Of a stretch of DNA of 12,140 bases, positions 1 to 7,626 are shown in pieces. The DNA lies in contig JAESRR010000010.1 in assembly GCA_016764535.1 (NCBI GenBank), forward strand, positions 18,812 to 30,951, in the 5' to 3' direction. Positions within the stretch are counted from its first letter, which is position 1. Each line of letters opens with the position of its first letter. A program made the position numbers and the translations under genes. The notes beneath the pieces are model-generated. The model made no database searches, was not told the DNA's origin, and saw nothing but the letters and a program-made list of their open reading frames with translations. The DNA is from Cohaesibacteraceae bacterium (GTDB lineage Bacteria > Pseudomonadota > Alphaproteobacteria > Rhizobiales > Cohaesibacteraceae).

Positions 1-671
1 CAGGCATATCCGCGCCCCATCTTTTGGACATGCAATTGTCCCTGCTCCAAATAGACCTGGTTAACAGCTGTTATTTCCAATTCCCCGCGCGCTGATGGCT
101 TTATTGAGCGAGCTATATCGACAACGTTTTCATCATAAAAGTACAAGCCAGTCACGGCCCAGTTTGATAAATACTCTTTTGGTTTCTCGACAAGTTCAAC
201 AGGGCGGCCATCTTCATCAAATTTACATATTCCAAAGCGGCCTGGATCCTGAACATAATAAGCGATATTGCATGCACCGGCCTCCATCGCTGAAATATCG
301 GTCAATAATTCAGAAAATCCAGATCCAAAATAGATATTATCCCCTAAAATCAGAGAACAGTGTGAGCCATTTAGAAAATCTTCTGCAATATGAAAAGCTT
401 GTGCAATCCCTTCGGGTTTCGCTTGAACTTCGTACTCAAGCTGTATACCCCATTGGCTGCCATCGCCTAAAACCTTTTGGAATAGCGGTTGATCAGCAAG
501 AGTTGTAATGACAAGAATTTCCCGTATCCCAGCCAGCATTAATGTAGTCAGCGGATAATAGATCATCGGCTTGTCGTAAACCGGCAATAGCTGTTTACTA
601 ACAGGAACGGTCAATGGCCAAAGGCGGCTTCCTGATCCGCCAGCCAATATGATCCCTTTTCTTTTTTTCAA
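1..671 (-). CDS. rfbA: Glucose-1-phosphate thymidylyltransferase, 3' end outside the window
   Basis: This enzyme condenses glucose-1-phosphate with dTTP to give dTDP-glucose, the entry step of dTDP-deoxysugar synthesis in the cytoplasm. About 223 of the usual ~290 residues are present. The N-terminal nucleotidyltransferase signature is clear: [16 protein letters not shown] near residues 6-21, followed by [17 protein letters not shown] with the conserved Lys at 26. A metal/sugar-binding LGDNIYFG lies near 109-116 and a VEKPKEY motif near 163. The start is a TTG at 671. No ATG is available between it and the in-frame TAA at 687-689, and the family N-terminus aligns exactly there; the ribosome-binding site is weak. 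The gene starts 40 bases after the final stop of rfbB, so the two are probably co-transcribed. Reading continues through base 1 with no stop. Identity is secure; the exact start is less so. Confidence 0.95.
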   Translation of the reverse strand, partial: MKKRKGIILAGGSGSRLWPLTVPVSKQLLPVYDKPMIYYPLTTLMLAGIREILVITTLADQPLFQKVLGDGSQWGIQLEYEVQAKPEGIAQAFHIAEDFLNGSHCSLILGDNIYFGSGFSELLTDISAMEAGACNIAYYVQDPGRFGICKFDEDGRPVELVEKPKEYLSNWAVTGLYFYDENVVDIARSIKPSARGELEITAVNQVYLEQGQLHVQKMGRGYA

Positions 672-711
672 AATTAATACTCTGCTTTAAACTGATGGAA
701 TTAAACAACAA

Positions 712-1803
712 CTATCCATAATGTTGTTCGATCCAACTTTGATGCTCACCGACCTGTATTGCACGCCACCAATGTTCATTTTGCAAATACCAATCCAGTG
801 TCAAATTAATACCCGTCGTAAAATCTACACCGGGTTCGAAACCCAGTTCAACTGATATTTTGGCTGCATTAATAGCTTAACGCCGATCATGCCCCGGACG
901 ATCTTTAACAAACTGAATGAGAGATTCAGATTTCAACCTGTTTGCCACTGAACATTTAGGAAAGTTACTCAGTAACTCCGGACTTGATTCAAGCCTGGCG
1001 TCAAGCAAATTACAAATTAGTTTTACAAGATCAATATTTGTAATCTCATTGTCACCACCAACATTGTAGGTTTCACCAGACCGGCCTTTGTCCAATACAA
1101 CCGCAATTGCTCTACAATGATCCTCAACATAAAGCCAATCTCTCACATTCATACCAGTGCCATAGATCGGGAGTGGTTTGCCATCAAGAGCATTCGTTAT
1201 TACCAGGGGAATCAATTTTTCAGGAAAGTGAAATGGTCCATAATTATTGGAACAATTGGTAATTGTGACCGGCAATCCATAAGTAATGTTATACGCTCTT
1301 ACCAAATGATCACTTGATGCTTTTGTAGCTGCATAGGGTGAACGTGGAGCATAAGGCGTTTTTTCAGTAAATGCCGGGTCTTCTACTCCCAAATCGCCGT
1401 ATACTTCATCAGTGGAAATATGGTGATACTTCTTATTCGAGAAATCCTCTTTCCAGGAATTATATGCCACAGACAGAAGGGTATGAGTTCCCAATATATT
1501 TGTCTGCAGAAAATCATCGGGCGAAGCAATGGATCGATCAACATGACTTTCAGCAGCAAAGTTAATTACCGTGTCTATTGCATGGTCTGAAAATATATCC
1601 GATACCAGCTCTTTATTGCAGATATCGCCCCGGATAAATGTAATTTTATTATCATCAATCAAGTGTTTGATACTTGATATAGTACCTGCGTAAGTAAGAG
1701 CGTCCAGAATGGTCAATTGATCATCTTTATTATTATGATGCCAAAAGTTCACAAAATTTGAACCAATGAACCCCGCTCCTCCGGTGATTAAAATTATCCG
1801 CAT
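712..1803 (-). pseudogene. rfbB: dTDP-glucose 4,6-dehydratase interrupted by an in-frame TAA
   Basis: RfbB/RmlB converts dTDP-glucose to dTDP-4-keto-6-deoxyglucose using bound NAD. The open part (877-1803, 308 residues) has the Rossmann motif GGAGFIG (8-14), the catalytic STDEVYG (130-136, Thr131-Asp132-Glu133) and YAATK (157-161). It stops at TAA 877-879, immediately after RPGHDRR. In this family the next residue is Tyr (RPGHDRRYAID). Reading past the stop in the same frame gives 54 more family-typical codons, beginning AINAAKISVELGFEP and including LDWYLQNEHWW, to TAG at 712-714. The repaired length of 363 matches the family's 350-360. A single base change from TAT or TAC explains the stop. 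The truncated protein loses the C-terminal part, which helps form the nucleotide-sugar site, so I expect it to be inactive; a sequencing error is possible. The ATG lies 3 bases after the upstream SDR stop. Confidence 0.9.
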
Positions 1804-1806
1804 TAC

Positions 1807-2769
1807 CTAGCTGATTTCCCGAATGGAATTGGCTTGTTTCAACAAGGAAATAGTTTCACCAACGCCGCGCCTCAAATCGCCTGCAAAGGTAAAACCTCTG
1901 GATTTGAATCGTTCACAACTTACTTCATACGATAATTGGTTCATAATTTTATTATCAACAAAACCAACTTCAAGATCCGGGACAAACTCCCGAATGGCAT
2001 TAACAATATCACAAACCGTCAAATTATGAGTTAGGACGTTGTACAGTCTTCCGTCAAACAAATCGTTGCGGATAATAAAAGCCAATGCACGAGAGGCATC
2101 AAACAAATCCAGATATGGTCGCTTTTGATTGTAAGCAGTACTCCAAACTGATATCGGCACTCCCATGGCAGCCTGCCAACAAAATTTATTGACCGCAGTG
2201 TGAAATCGCATGCCGGGTGATGCGCCAAAAATTGTGCCAAATCGACATGACACCCCCTTCAGGCCTTTACTCACGCACAAATCAGCAACCAGATTTTCTT
2301 CTTTTAACTTGGTCACAGCATAGGGGCTTTGTGGCTGAAGTTCTTCCGGGGAGCAATCCTCTGCTACTACTTCATTTTGCGTCCCGTAAACACTCGTCGA
2401 AGACAGAGCAATCATCCGGACACCAGTTTCAGCACATGCCAAAGCTACTTTTGATGTCGATTGAAAATTATTGGCTTCAATTTCCTCAGCCCTACCAAAA
2501 CTTCCCGCGGCATCCGTAATTGCAGCCAGATGTATAACGACATATGCACCTTGAAACAAAGCCTTCAAATCAGTCTTGGTTATGTCTGCTTCGATAAATT
2601 TATATTGAGCTATTGTCGGTAAACTAAACAATGAAGCAAACCGTTGTGTCATCATGTTATCAATCAGCACAATTTCAGAGCCTGGAAATTGTACGGCTAA
2701 ATCACGAATAACATAGGATCCAATGTGCCCGACGGCTCCTGTAACAATAACTTTCATTGAATGGTTCAT
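1807..2769 (-). CDS. Extended SDR-type NAD-dependent epimerase/dehydratase (sugar nucleotide)
   Basis: This is a cytoplasmic extended short-chain dehydrogenase/reductase acting on a nucleotide sugar. The 320 residues contain a Gly-rich NAD motif TGAVGHIG (10-17), the acidic ribose-binding LIDN near 35-38, LAA at 81-83, the SSTSVYG strand (123-129) and the catalytic Tyr150-x-x-x-Lys154 pair. A C-terminal NQLSYEVS stretch resembles SDRs from lipopolysaccharide clusters. The substrate cannot be read from the sequence; 4-epimerase, dehydratase or a reductase filling the role of the missing RmlD are all possible. The start at 2769 has a weak GGA just upstream. An ATG at 2757 (MKVIVTG) is an alternative that fits the family N-terminus equally well. 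The stop is 3 bases before rfbB, so the two are probably translated together. Confidence 0.85.
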   Translation of the reverse strand: MNHSMKVIVTGAVGHIGSYVIRDLAVQFPGSEIVLIDNMMTQRFASLFSLPTIAQYKFIEADITKTDLKALFQGAYVVIHLAAITDAAGSFGRAEEIEANNFQSTSKVALACAETGVRMIALSSTSVYGTQNEVVAEDCSPEELQPQSPYAVTKLKEENLVADLCVSKGLKGVSCRFGTIFGASPGMRFHTAVNKFCWQAAMGVPISVWSTAYNQKRPYLDLFDASRALAFIIRNDLFDGRLYNVLTHNLTVCDIVNAIREFVPDLEVGFVDNKIMNQLSYEVSCERFKSRGFTFAGDLRRGVGETISLLKQANSIREIS

Positions 2770-2963
2770 TTTTCCAAATTTAGTGTTGGATAATCAAAAT
2801 TTGATGGTCGTTAGCCATTTAGAGGAAATCGGCACACCAATTCTCACACACGCCAGAAGACTATCACAATTAAATGGGCTGAAAGCTGACCAAAAAATAA
2901 ATCCGACTTCAACAATATCTTCATACCGGAAGATAGAATTACAGTTTTAGAGCGTGGCAGCAA
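2770..2963. other. 194-bp gap inside the minus-strand gene train
   Basis: This is the only long spacer in the left operon; every other junction is 40 bases or less. I see no convincing coding sequence, no hairpin followed by a T-run and no good -35/-10 pair on either strand. A stop-free stretch of about 50 codons on the minus strand lacks a good start and any recognisable family motif. The gap could hold an internal promoter or be the scar of a lost gene; neither can be shown from the sequence. Confidence 0.4.
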
Positions 2964-3584
2964 TTATTTCTTTGTCGCTGTTAAACCTAACATGTGATCC
3001 CGATCCCCTTTCCACTGGAAATGTTCAATTTTATTCACTTCAAGACCCAAATAGTTGCAAACAGCGCGAAGTTTTTTTGATGTATAACAATTAGTATGGA
3101 ATTGACCGGCACCATTCTGACTGCCGTAGATTGTTGCCGCCAAATAACCCCACCTGTTTGTTGGCTTATATGTATAAGTACCGAACCAGTGTTGCTCTCG
3201 TATGGCTTCTTCGTCATCCCGATAGAAGCCCTTCCAATCATCCTCGGCTGCCAACCATTGTTTCGCAGTTTTTTCAAAATCTACAGTAGAGAGATAAAGT
3301 GTTCCACCTGGTTTCAAGACACGAATAATTTCATTAAAAAACTTCGGTTCTTCAACAAATGACAGATGTTCGATCAATGCTTCCGAGCGAATTTCATCAA
3401 CTGAATTATCCTCGAAAGGAAGGTCGAATAAATTGTATTGGAGAACCACCAAATCATTCTCAAATGGTTGGTTTGGATATCGTTCCCGAATTTGATCAAG
3501 AGTGTCCATATCTACGTTGATGTAATTACGTAAAGGGCGCCCGCCACATCCCAGATTTAATCGAATAGGAGATTGTTCAGTCAT
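2964..3584 (-). CDS. Class I SAM-dependent methyltransferase
   Basis: This is a small (206-residue) cytoplasmic methyltransferase of the Methyltransf_11 type. Motif I is LNLGCGGRP near residues 9-17, followed by the acidic YINVDMD that binds the SAM ribose. Further on are DLPFEDNSVDEIRSEALIEHL and the post-motif strand IRVLKPGGTLYLSTVD. The ATG at 3584 is chosen because AAGGA lies at 3591-3595 with a 6-base spacer. It also gives an 8-base overlap with the FdtA-like gene upstream. A TTG at 3602 in the same frame would add six residues and has no better ribosome site. The position between a ketoisomerase and an SDR suggests sugar methylation or another late modification, but the substrate is inferred only from context. 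Confidence 0.85.
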   Translation of the reverse strand: MTEQSPIRLNLGCGGRPLRNYINVDMDTLDQIRERYPNQPFENDLVVLQYNLFDLPFEDNSVDEIRSEALIEHLSFVEEPKFFNEIIRVLKPGGTLYLSTVDFEKTAKQWLAAEDDWKGFYRDDEEAIREQHWFGTYTYKPTNRWGYLAATIYGSQNGAGQFHTNCYTSKKLRAVCNYLGLEVNKIEHFQWKGDRDHMLGLTATKK

Positions 3585-4017
3585 TTGGATTCCTTGATGC
3601 AATCATCAATGTATTGTTTTTTCGAAAATCAATGAATTTCGAATAATCACGAAGATAGTCTTCCTCATCGTACTTTTTATTACACAGTACAGTGAGTATG
3701 GAATTCTCTTTTTTATAAATTTGTTGCGCCCAAATTCCCGGAGGTATGAACAACCCCTGATCCGAACTATCCAGGATATACGTTTTTTCTTGCTCCCCAT
3801 CATCACAGAGAACTTCTATGACCCCGGTTGTACAGTGCAAAAATTGACTACAATGACGGTGAGCATGATTACCCCGAATGGCACCGTTGTCAGCAAGAAC
3901 AGTAAACACCCTGGCTATCGAGAATGGTATATTCCCACTTTCCATCACGACAAGCTCACCATTATCTCGAGAGTGGTGAGGCAAGGAAATAAGAATTACG
4001 GAATCGATGAAGTTCAT
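3577..4017 (-). CDS. fdtA: dTDP-4-keto-6-deoxyglucose 3,4-ketoisomerase, FdtA/QdtA (WxcM-like cupin)
   Basis: Proteins of this cupin family move the keto group of dTDP-4-keto-6-deoxyglucose from C4 to C3, making the substrate for a 3-aminotransferase. The 146 residues match the usual single-domain length. The signature is RGNHAHRHCSQFL near 48-60, with His51 and His53 in the cupin pocket. It is followed by GVIEVLCDDG, LFIPPGIWAQ and the C-terminal YDEEDYLRDYSKF. Whether the product is the galacto (FdtA) or gluco (QdtA) isomer cannot be told from sequence, so the symbol is provisional. The ATG at 4017 lies 12 bases after the preceding stop, with a poor ribosome site. The usual partners, FdtB/QdtB aminotransferase and an N-acyltransferase, are absent from the window. 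They may lie to the left of it. Confidence 0.88.
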   Translation of the reverse strand: MNFIDSVILISLPHHSRDNGELVVMESGNIPFSIARVFTVLADNGAIRGNHAHRHCSQFLHCTTGVIEVLCDDGEQEKTYILDSSDQGLFIPPGIWAQQIYKKENSILTVLCNKKYDEEDYLRDYSKFIDFRKNNTLMIASRNPND

Positions 4018-4029
4018 GCCGGATAGTTA

Positions 4030-4929
4030 CTAACAAGAATAAAGTGCATGATGAAAGTATGGAAACATTAACATAGGCATATCATTAACAAGGTGCCATT
4101 CTCTTCCATCAGGCTTATAGGCTTTTAAACAATCATTTCGTGCCATCTGAAGGGCGCGATCATCAAAAATATCAATTACATCCTGACAACGACCCAATTC
4201 GAATACATCCAACAATTTATCAGGAGATAGCTCAGGCATACCGATTGTCTCCGGCAGATATTTTCCAACTGCATTTTTACTATAAAAGAAATCAGAATTA
4301 TTAATAACGCGTTCCATATACCCATCTATAACACTCATAGGCATTTCTTGGAAACTGTCGATATTTATTGCCAGATCTGCGGACAGTGATGACTGCTGTT
4401 TATGGTCATCACTGGTTATAAACTGTATGCGGTCAAAGTGTTCAGGCGCAACTTTCTTTAGGTATGCTGAACTCAATGCAAGCATTGGTTCGAGATCTAT
4501 AATCGAGTACTTCTCTAAATTGGGCAGTAAAGTCAAAAAACTGTGACAAGTCCTGCCAAAACCCGCACCAATTTCAACGACATGTTTTATATCACTTACA
4601 AATAAGGGTTTTGCATTCTCCAAAAATTCGAACTCTTCAATCGCTGCAAAATAGTCAGAGTTAATTTCGCACCCACCGAATTTTACGCTTATTGGTTCAC
4701 CCTGGTCCACACAACTAATTTTATTATATTTTTCTAAAAACATTGCAGACTGTGCTTGAGCCATCGTGAATAGTAAAAATTTCAAATAGCGAGTTGATTT
4801 TTCATATGGGTCCCAGGCAACAAATTTATTTGTCGAGCCAGGCATTCTAAAATCAGATATGAATTGATCATTTATATTTGAAAAAGTACCGCTGGTTAAG
4901 ACATTCCACAATTTGGATCCATTGCTCAC
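4030..4929 (-). CDS. Putative sugar O-methyltransferase, NanM-like
   Basis: The protein resembles the putative sugar O-methyltransferase family found in polysaccharide clusters (often labelled methyltran_NanM). It has a SAM-binding motif VVEIGAGFGRTCHSFL in its first half, then KYSIIDLEPMLALSSAYL, the family-typical DLAINIDSFQEMP, and a C-terminal region ending in HHALYSC. A likely job is O-methylation of a sugar residue, possibly capping the chain, but this is inference. The GTG at 4929 is chosen because it forms a GTGA four-base overlap with the stop of the upstream SDR, a common translational coupling arrangement; this gives 299 residues. A TTG at 4953 in the same frame would give 307 residues with a 28-base overlap. 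The family N-terminus is too variable to decide between them. Confidence 0.8.
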   Translation of the reverse strand: MSNGSKLWNVLTSGTFSNINDQFISDFRMPGSTNKFVAWDPYEKSTRYLKFLLFTMAQAQSAMFLEKYNKISCVDQGEPISVKFGGCEINSDYFAAIEEFEFLENAKPLFVSDIKHVVEIGAGFGRTCHSFLTLLPNLEKYSIIDLEPMLALSSAYLKKVAPEHFDRIQFITSDDHKQQSSLSADLAINIDSFQEMPMSVIDGYMERVINNSDFFYSKNAVGKYLPETIGMPELSPDKLLDVFELGRCQDVIDIFDDRALQMARNDCLKAYKPDGREWHLVNDMPMLMFPYFHHALYSC

Positions 4930-5903
4930 GATTTTACACTCACGTGAAAACAATTAGTCATTTTTCTCACTCCCAACGACAAAGAGACCTCTGGGCACCA
5001 CTTAAATGCTGCATACATGGCATCTATATTTCCAATAAAATCCCTGTGTTCAATTGGATCAGTTTTGTCTGGCCAAGGAAAACACGATACCTTAACTCTA
5101 TTCCCGGTCAATTCGACCGCGCTAACCGCAACCAATTCGAACGCTTCTTTTAATGTATGCCCGATGCCACTTGCTACATTGAAAACTTGGCCGGCATTAC
5201 TATCGTATGCACCCGAAAGTAAAAATGCCTCGATGACATCATCTATATAAATATAGTCACGCACATAGTTTCCATCACCATATACATGCAGATCCTGACC
5301 ACTTAAAGCTATTTTTGATACCCTGTTAAGCACTCCGCGATCTTTAGCTGAACTGACCGATGGGCTTGGCCCATATACATTTGCAAGACGTAATGAAATG
5401 CTATTGATTATTCCATGACAAGAGGCCAAAGCCAATTGTTGCTCGGCGAAATATTTATGTAAATCGTAAATTGTTATCGGGTTTGCCAGATTTGTTTCCG
5501 CAACTGGTAAATCTTTAGTGAGACCATATATTGTTGCCGTTGAGGCAAGTACCACCCGAGGGCAGTTGTCTGACTGTTGAGCCGCAGCAATTAAATGGTT
5601 TATAGGTAACAGAGTAGATTTTAAACTTTCTGAAGGGTCGCTTGCGGATGCATAAACACTTGAATTTCCTGCCAAATAAAAAATAATATTGGCCTGATGG
5701 ACAATTTTTTGCCAACAATCTGGGTCTGTTATATCAGCCTGCAAATCAATCATTCCAGGTTTCGGATCCAGCCTGCTTCTGCAGACACGGATGACCTTTT
5801 CTGAGTGACGGCTCAAGGCCTCTATTAATGAACTACCTATATAGCCATTTGCGCCGATAACGGCAACAGTTTTCCCTTTATATAGATTAACAGCATTGAT
5901 CAT
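4926..5903 (-). CDS. NAD-dependent sugar-nucleotide epimerase/dehydratase (extended SDR)
   Basis: This 325-residue cytoplasmic SDR has IGANGYIGSSL near 16-26 for NAD binding, an Asp at 56 in DLQADITD, the STATIYG strand (121-127) and the catalytic Tyr146-x-x-x-Lys150 in YDLHKYFAE. A VRDYIYIDDV segment of the UDP-glucose 4-epimerase type lies near 210-220. It is therefore galE-like in overall form, but the nucleotide sugar is not determined. The ATG at 5903 starts 5 bases after the rfbC stop, with only a weak ribosome site. Its end overlaps the next gene by four bases. It differs clearly in sequence from the other SDR at 1807-2769, so the pair looks like two separate activities rather than a recent duplication. 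Confidence 0.87.
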   Translation of the reverse strand: MINAVNLYKGKTVAVIGANGYIGSSLIEALSRHSEKVIRVCRSRLDPKPGMIDLQADITDPDCWQKIVHQANIIFYLAGNSSVYASASDPSESLKSTLLPINHLIAAAQQSDNCPRVVLASTATIYGLTKDLPVAETNLANPITIYDLHKYFAEQQLALASCHGIINSISLRLANVYGPSPSVSSAKDRGVLNRVSKIALSGQDLHVYGDGNYVRDYIYIDDVIEAFLLSGAYDSNAGQVFNVASGIGHTLKEAFELVAVSAVELTGNRVKVSCFPWPDKTDPIEHRDFIGNIDAMYAAFKWCPEVSLSLGVRKMTNCFHVSVKS

Positions 5904-5908
5904 TGGTG

Positions 5909-6475
5909 TTATTTTTCAACTATAGAATTGTGCGGCAACTGCTCAGTTGACAAATTTTTCAACCGACCAAATGTATTGTCCCTTTTCGAAATCCTGGGAT
6001 TAATGACAGGCCAATTAATTCCAATATCCGGATCATTCCACAATAAACCAGCTTCATCAGAAGGATCAAACAATCTACTGCACTTATAATGCAGATCAAC
6101 ACGATCACTCAATACGCAGAATCCATGGGCAAATCCAGGAGCCATGTACAACTGCCTTGGCCCATCATCACATAATTCAACGCTATAACATTTTCCAAAA
6201 GTTGAAGATTCGAGCCTCAGATCCACACAAACATCAAATATTCTTCCAGACATTACTGTTACAATTTGCGCCTGGGGACGGAGTATTTGGAAATGCAATC
6301 CTCTCAACACTCCCTTTATTGAGTGAGACTGATTATCTTGCACAAATTCATCCGAAATTCCCATCTTTTGGTACCTATCACGTTGATACGTCTCCAAAAA
6401 AAAGCCACGCTCATCGTCAAAACAATCTGGTTCGATGACAAGAAGGCCAGCAAGTGGGGTTTTTACAATTTGCAT
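5909..6475 (-). CDS. rfbC: dTDP-4-dehydrorhamnose 3,5-epimerase family protein
   Basis: RfbC/RmlC epimerises C3 and C5 of dTDP-4-keto-6-deoxyglucose on the way to dTDP-L-rhamnose. Length (188) and motifs fit: FDDERGFFLETY (19-30), FVQDNQSHS (44-52), GVLRGLHFQ (55-63) with catalytic His61, GRIFDVCVDLR (77-87), APGFAHGF (112-119) and Tyr130 in LHYK. The partner Asp in the SKRD segment near 163-166 is also present. One oddity is that the conserved Lys of the usual QxKLV segment is Gln70 here (PQAQIV). The fold should be intact, but activity or specificity might differ from a standard RmlC. The ATG at 6475 has AGG about 5 bases upstream. It follows the GT2 gene after 25 bases. RmlD, the following rhamnose enzyme, is not in the window. 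Confidence 0.93.
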   Translation of the reverse strand: MQIVKTPLAGLLVIEPDCFDDERGFFLETYQRDRYQKMGISDEFVQDNQSHSIKGVLRGLHFQILRPQAQIVTVMSGRIFDVCVDLRLESSTFGKCYSVELCDDGPRQLYMAPGFAHGFCVLSDRVDLHYKCSRLFDPSDEAGLLWNDPDIGINWPVINPRISKRDNTFGRLKNLSTEQLPHNSIVEK

Positions 6476-6500
6476 GGCACCTAAAGATCTTACTTAACAG

Positions 6501-7511
6501 TTATTTTACCAATTTTTGCCGAACCAAATTTTTACAATATAAAACACTCTGATTCACAGAAACCCTAATTACATAAATAGAAGTACCAAACCAATATTTT
6601 TTTTCCAGTCGCGGAAGATTCACTCTCAATTGATACGAGCCAAACTTGATCAGTGACCAAATCAAACCATCTGATTTGTTCCGCAAAAGCACTATCAATT
6701 CATTGTCAATAAACCATCGTATCAACAACGCTGAATAATATCCAAAATTTTCTTTTTTTGTTTTTAATAAACATACTCTTTCCAAATGATTCAGAAAATC
6801 CACTTCCGCGGAAGTAAATGCATCGAATTCTGCTGAAGAAGCAGACAATGAATTTTGGTGCGTTCGTAGAAAAACCTGTTGTGAATTCAGCCAGATAATA
6901 TCTCCGCTCTGCGTCAGCAATATTGGTAATATAGTGTCGCTATATGGCCCATACCCATTTCCCAACAAGATCATACCCGACATCTCTTTTAGAGCTTTTG
7001 TGCTTATTAATCCATAGCAACCAACCAATGTAATTTTTCTATTCAGATAGTTCACAAGGAACCGGTCCTGGGTATATATTTCAACAGAATAATTCTCTAA
7101 CGGACCATAAAACGCATCCAGAATCTGACACCCGGATGCAAAACCTGTAAACACCGCAGATACACAAATATCAGGAACTTTTTCTACTGCATCAATCATG
7201 TTTTTCAAAAAATCTGGATGAAAAACATCATCATCACACAACCAGCTGAACCACTCACTTACCGTTTGATTAAGCACATAATTCAGATTATCAATTTCAC
7301 CCATATTCTCTTCATTGTTGATTATAGTAATACGCGGGTCTGGTTCTATTTCCAAACTCTGAAATGTAACCGGAATGGCAATATAGTCATTGCCAATAAT
7401 CAATCGAAAATTTTTATATGTTTGACGTAAAATCGAATGCACAGCCTCTTTCAGCATATCGGGTCGATTATAGGTTACAAGGCCAATCGTAACATAAGGC
7501 TCGTCGTTCAT
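6501..7511 (-). CDS. Family 2 glycosyltransferase
   Basis: This is a 336-residue GT-A-fold transferase, probably adding one sugar of the repeat unit on a lipid carrier at the inner face of the membrane. The N-terminal strand VTIGLVTYNRPDMLKEAV lies near 7-24. The metal/nucleotide-binding Asp triplet is in SWLCDDDVFHPDFL (Asp93-95). The C-terminal third is basic and aromatic, without a clear membrane span. The ATG at 7511 is chosen because AAGGA stands about 7 bases upstream and the GT2 fold starts right after it. The frame stays open for 54 more codons upstream to 7673, but that stretch lies antisense to the divergent GT2 gene and has no GT2 features. This is the first gene of the minus-strand train. 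Donor and acceptor sugars are unknown. Confidence 0.88.
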   Translation of the reverse strand: MNDEPYVTIGLVTYNRPDMLKEAVHSILRQTYKNFRLIIGNDYIAIPVTFQSLEIEPDPRITIINNEENMGEIDNLNYVLNQTVSEWFSWLCDDDVFHPDFLKNMIDAVEKVPDICVSAVFTGFASGCQILDAFYGPLENYSVEIYTQDRFLVNYLNRKITLVGCYGLISTKALKEMSGMILLGNGYGPYSDTILPILLTQSGDIIWLNSQQVFLRTHQNSLSASSAEFDAFTSAEVDFLNHLERVCLLKTKKENFGYYSALLIRWFIDNELIVLLRNKSDGLIWSLIKFGSYQLRVNLPRLEKKYWFGTSIYVIRVSVNQSVLYCKNLVRQKLVK

Positions 7512-7626
7512 TTTGTATCCTTGCAAACCGAAACTATTGAATATATGCACTCGACATCCAGGATGAGAAGCAGATAGAAATGCATCAATATTGGTCATTT
7601 TTATTCGCATAATGTATGAGAATAGA
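7512..7626. promoter_or_regulatory. Divergent spacer between two glycosyltransferase genes
   Basis: This 115-bp spacer separates the two divergent transcription units and must hold the start signals of at least the minus-strand train unless transcription enters from outside. It is AT-rich. I find only weak -10-like strings (for example TATATT on the minus strand near 7540 and CATAAT at 7608-7613 on the plus strand), without good -35 partners. No operator-like palindrome stands out. The regulatory role is inferred from layout alone. Confidence 0.35.

Noticed and set aside
95..508. 137-codon open frame on the plus strand
   Set aside because: It lies antisense within rfbA, whose motifs are unmistakable; its composition shows no recognisable family.
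2723..2950. 75-codon plus-strand open frame covering the operon spacer
   Set aside because: It starts inside the SDR gene on the opposite strand, has no recognisable motif, and no ribosome site was seen.
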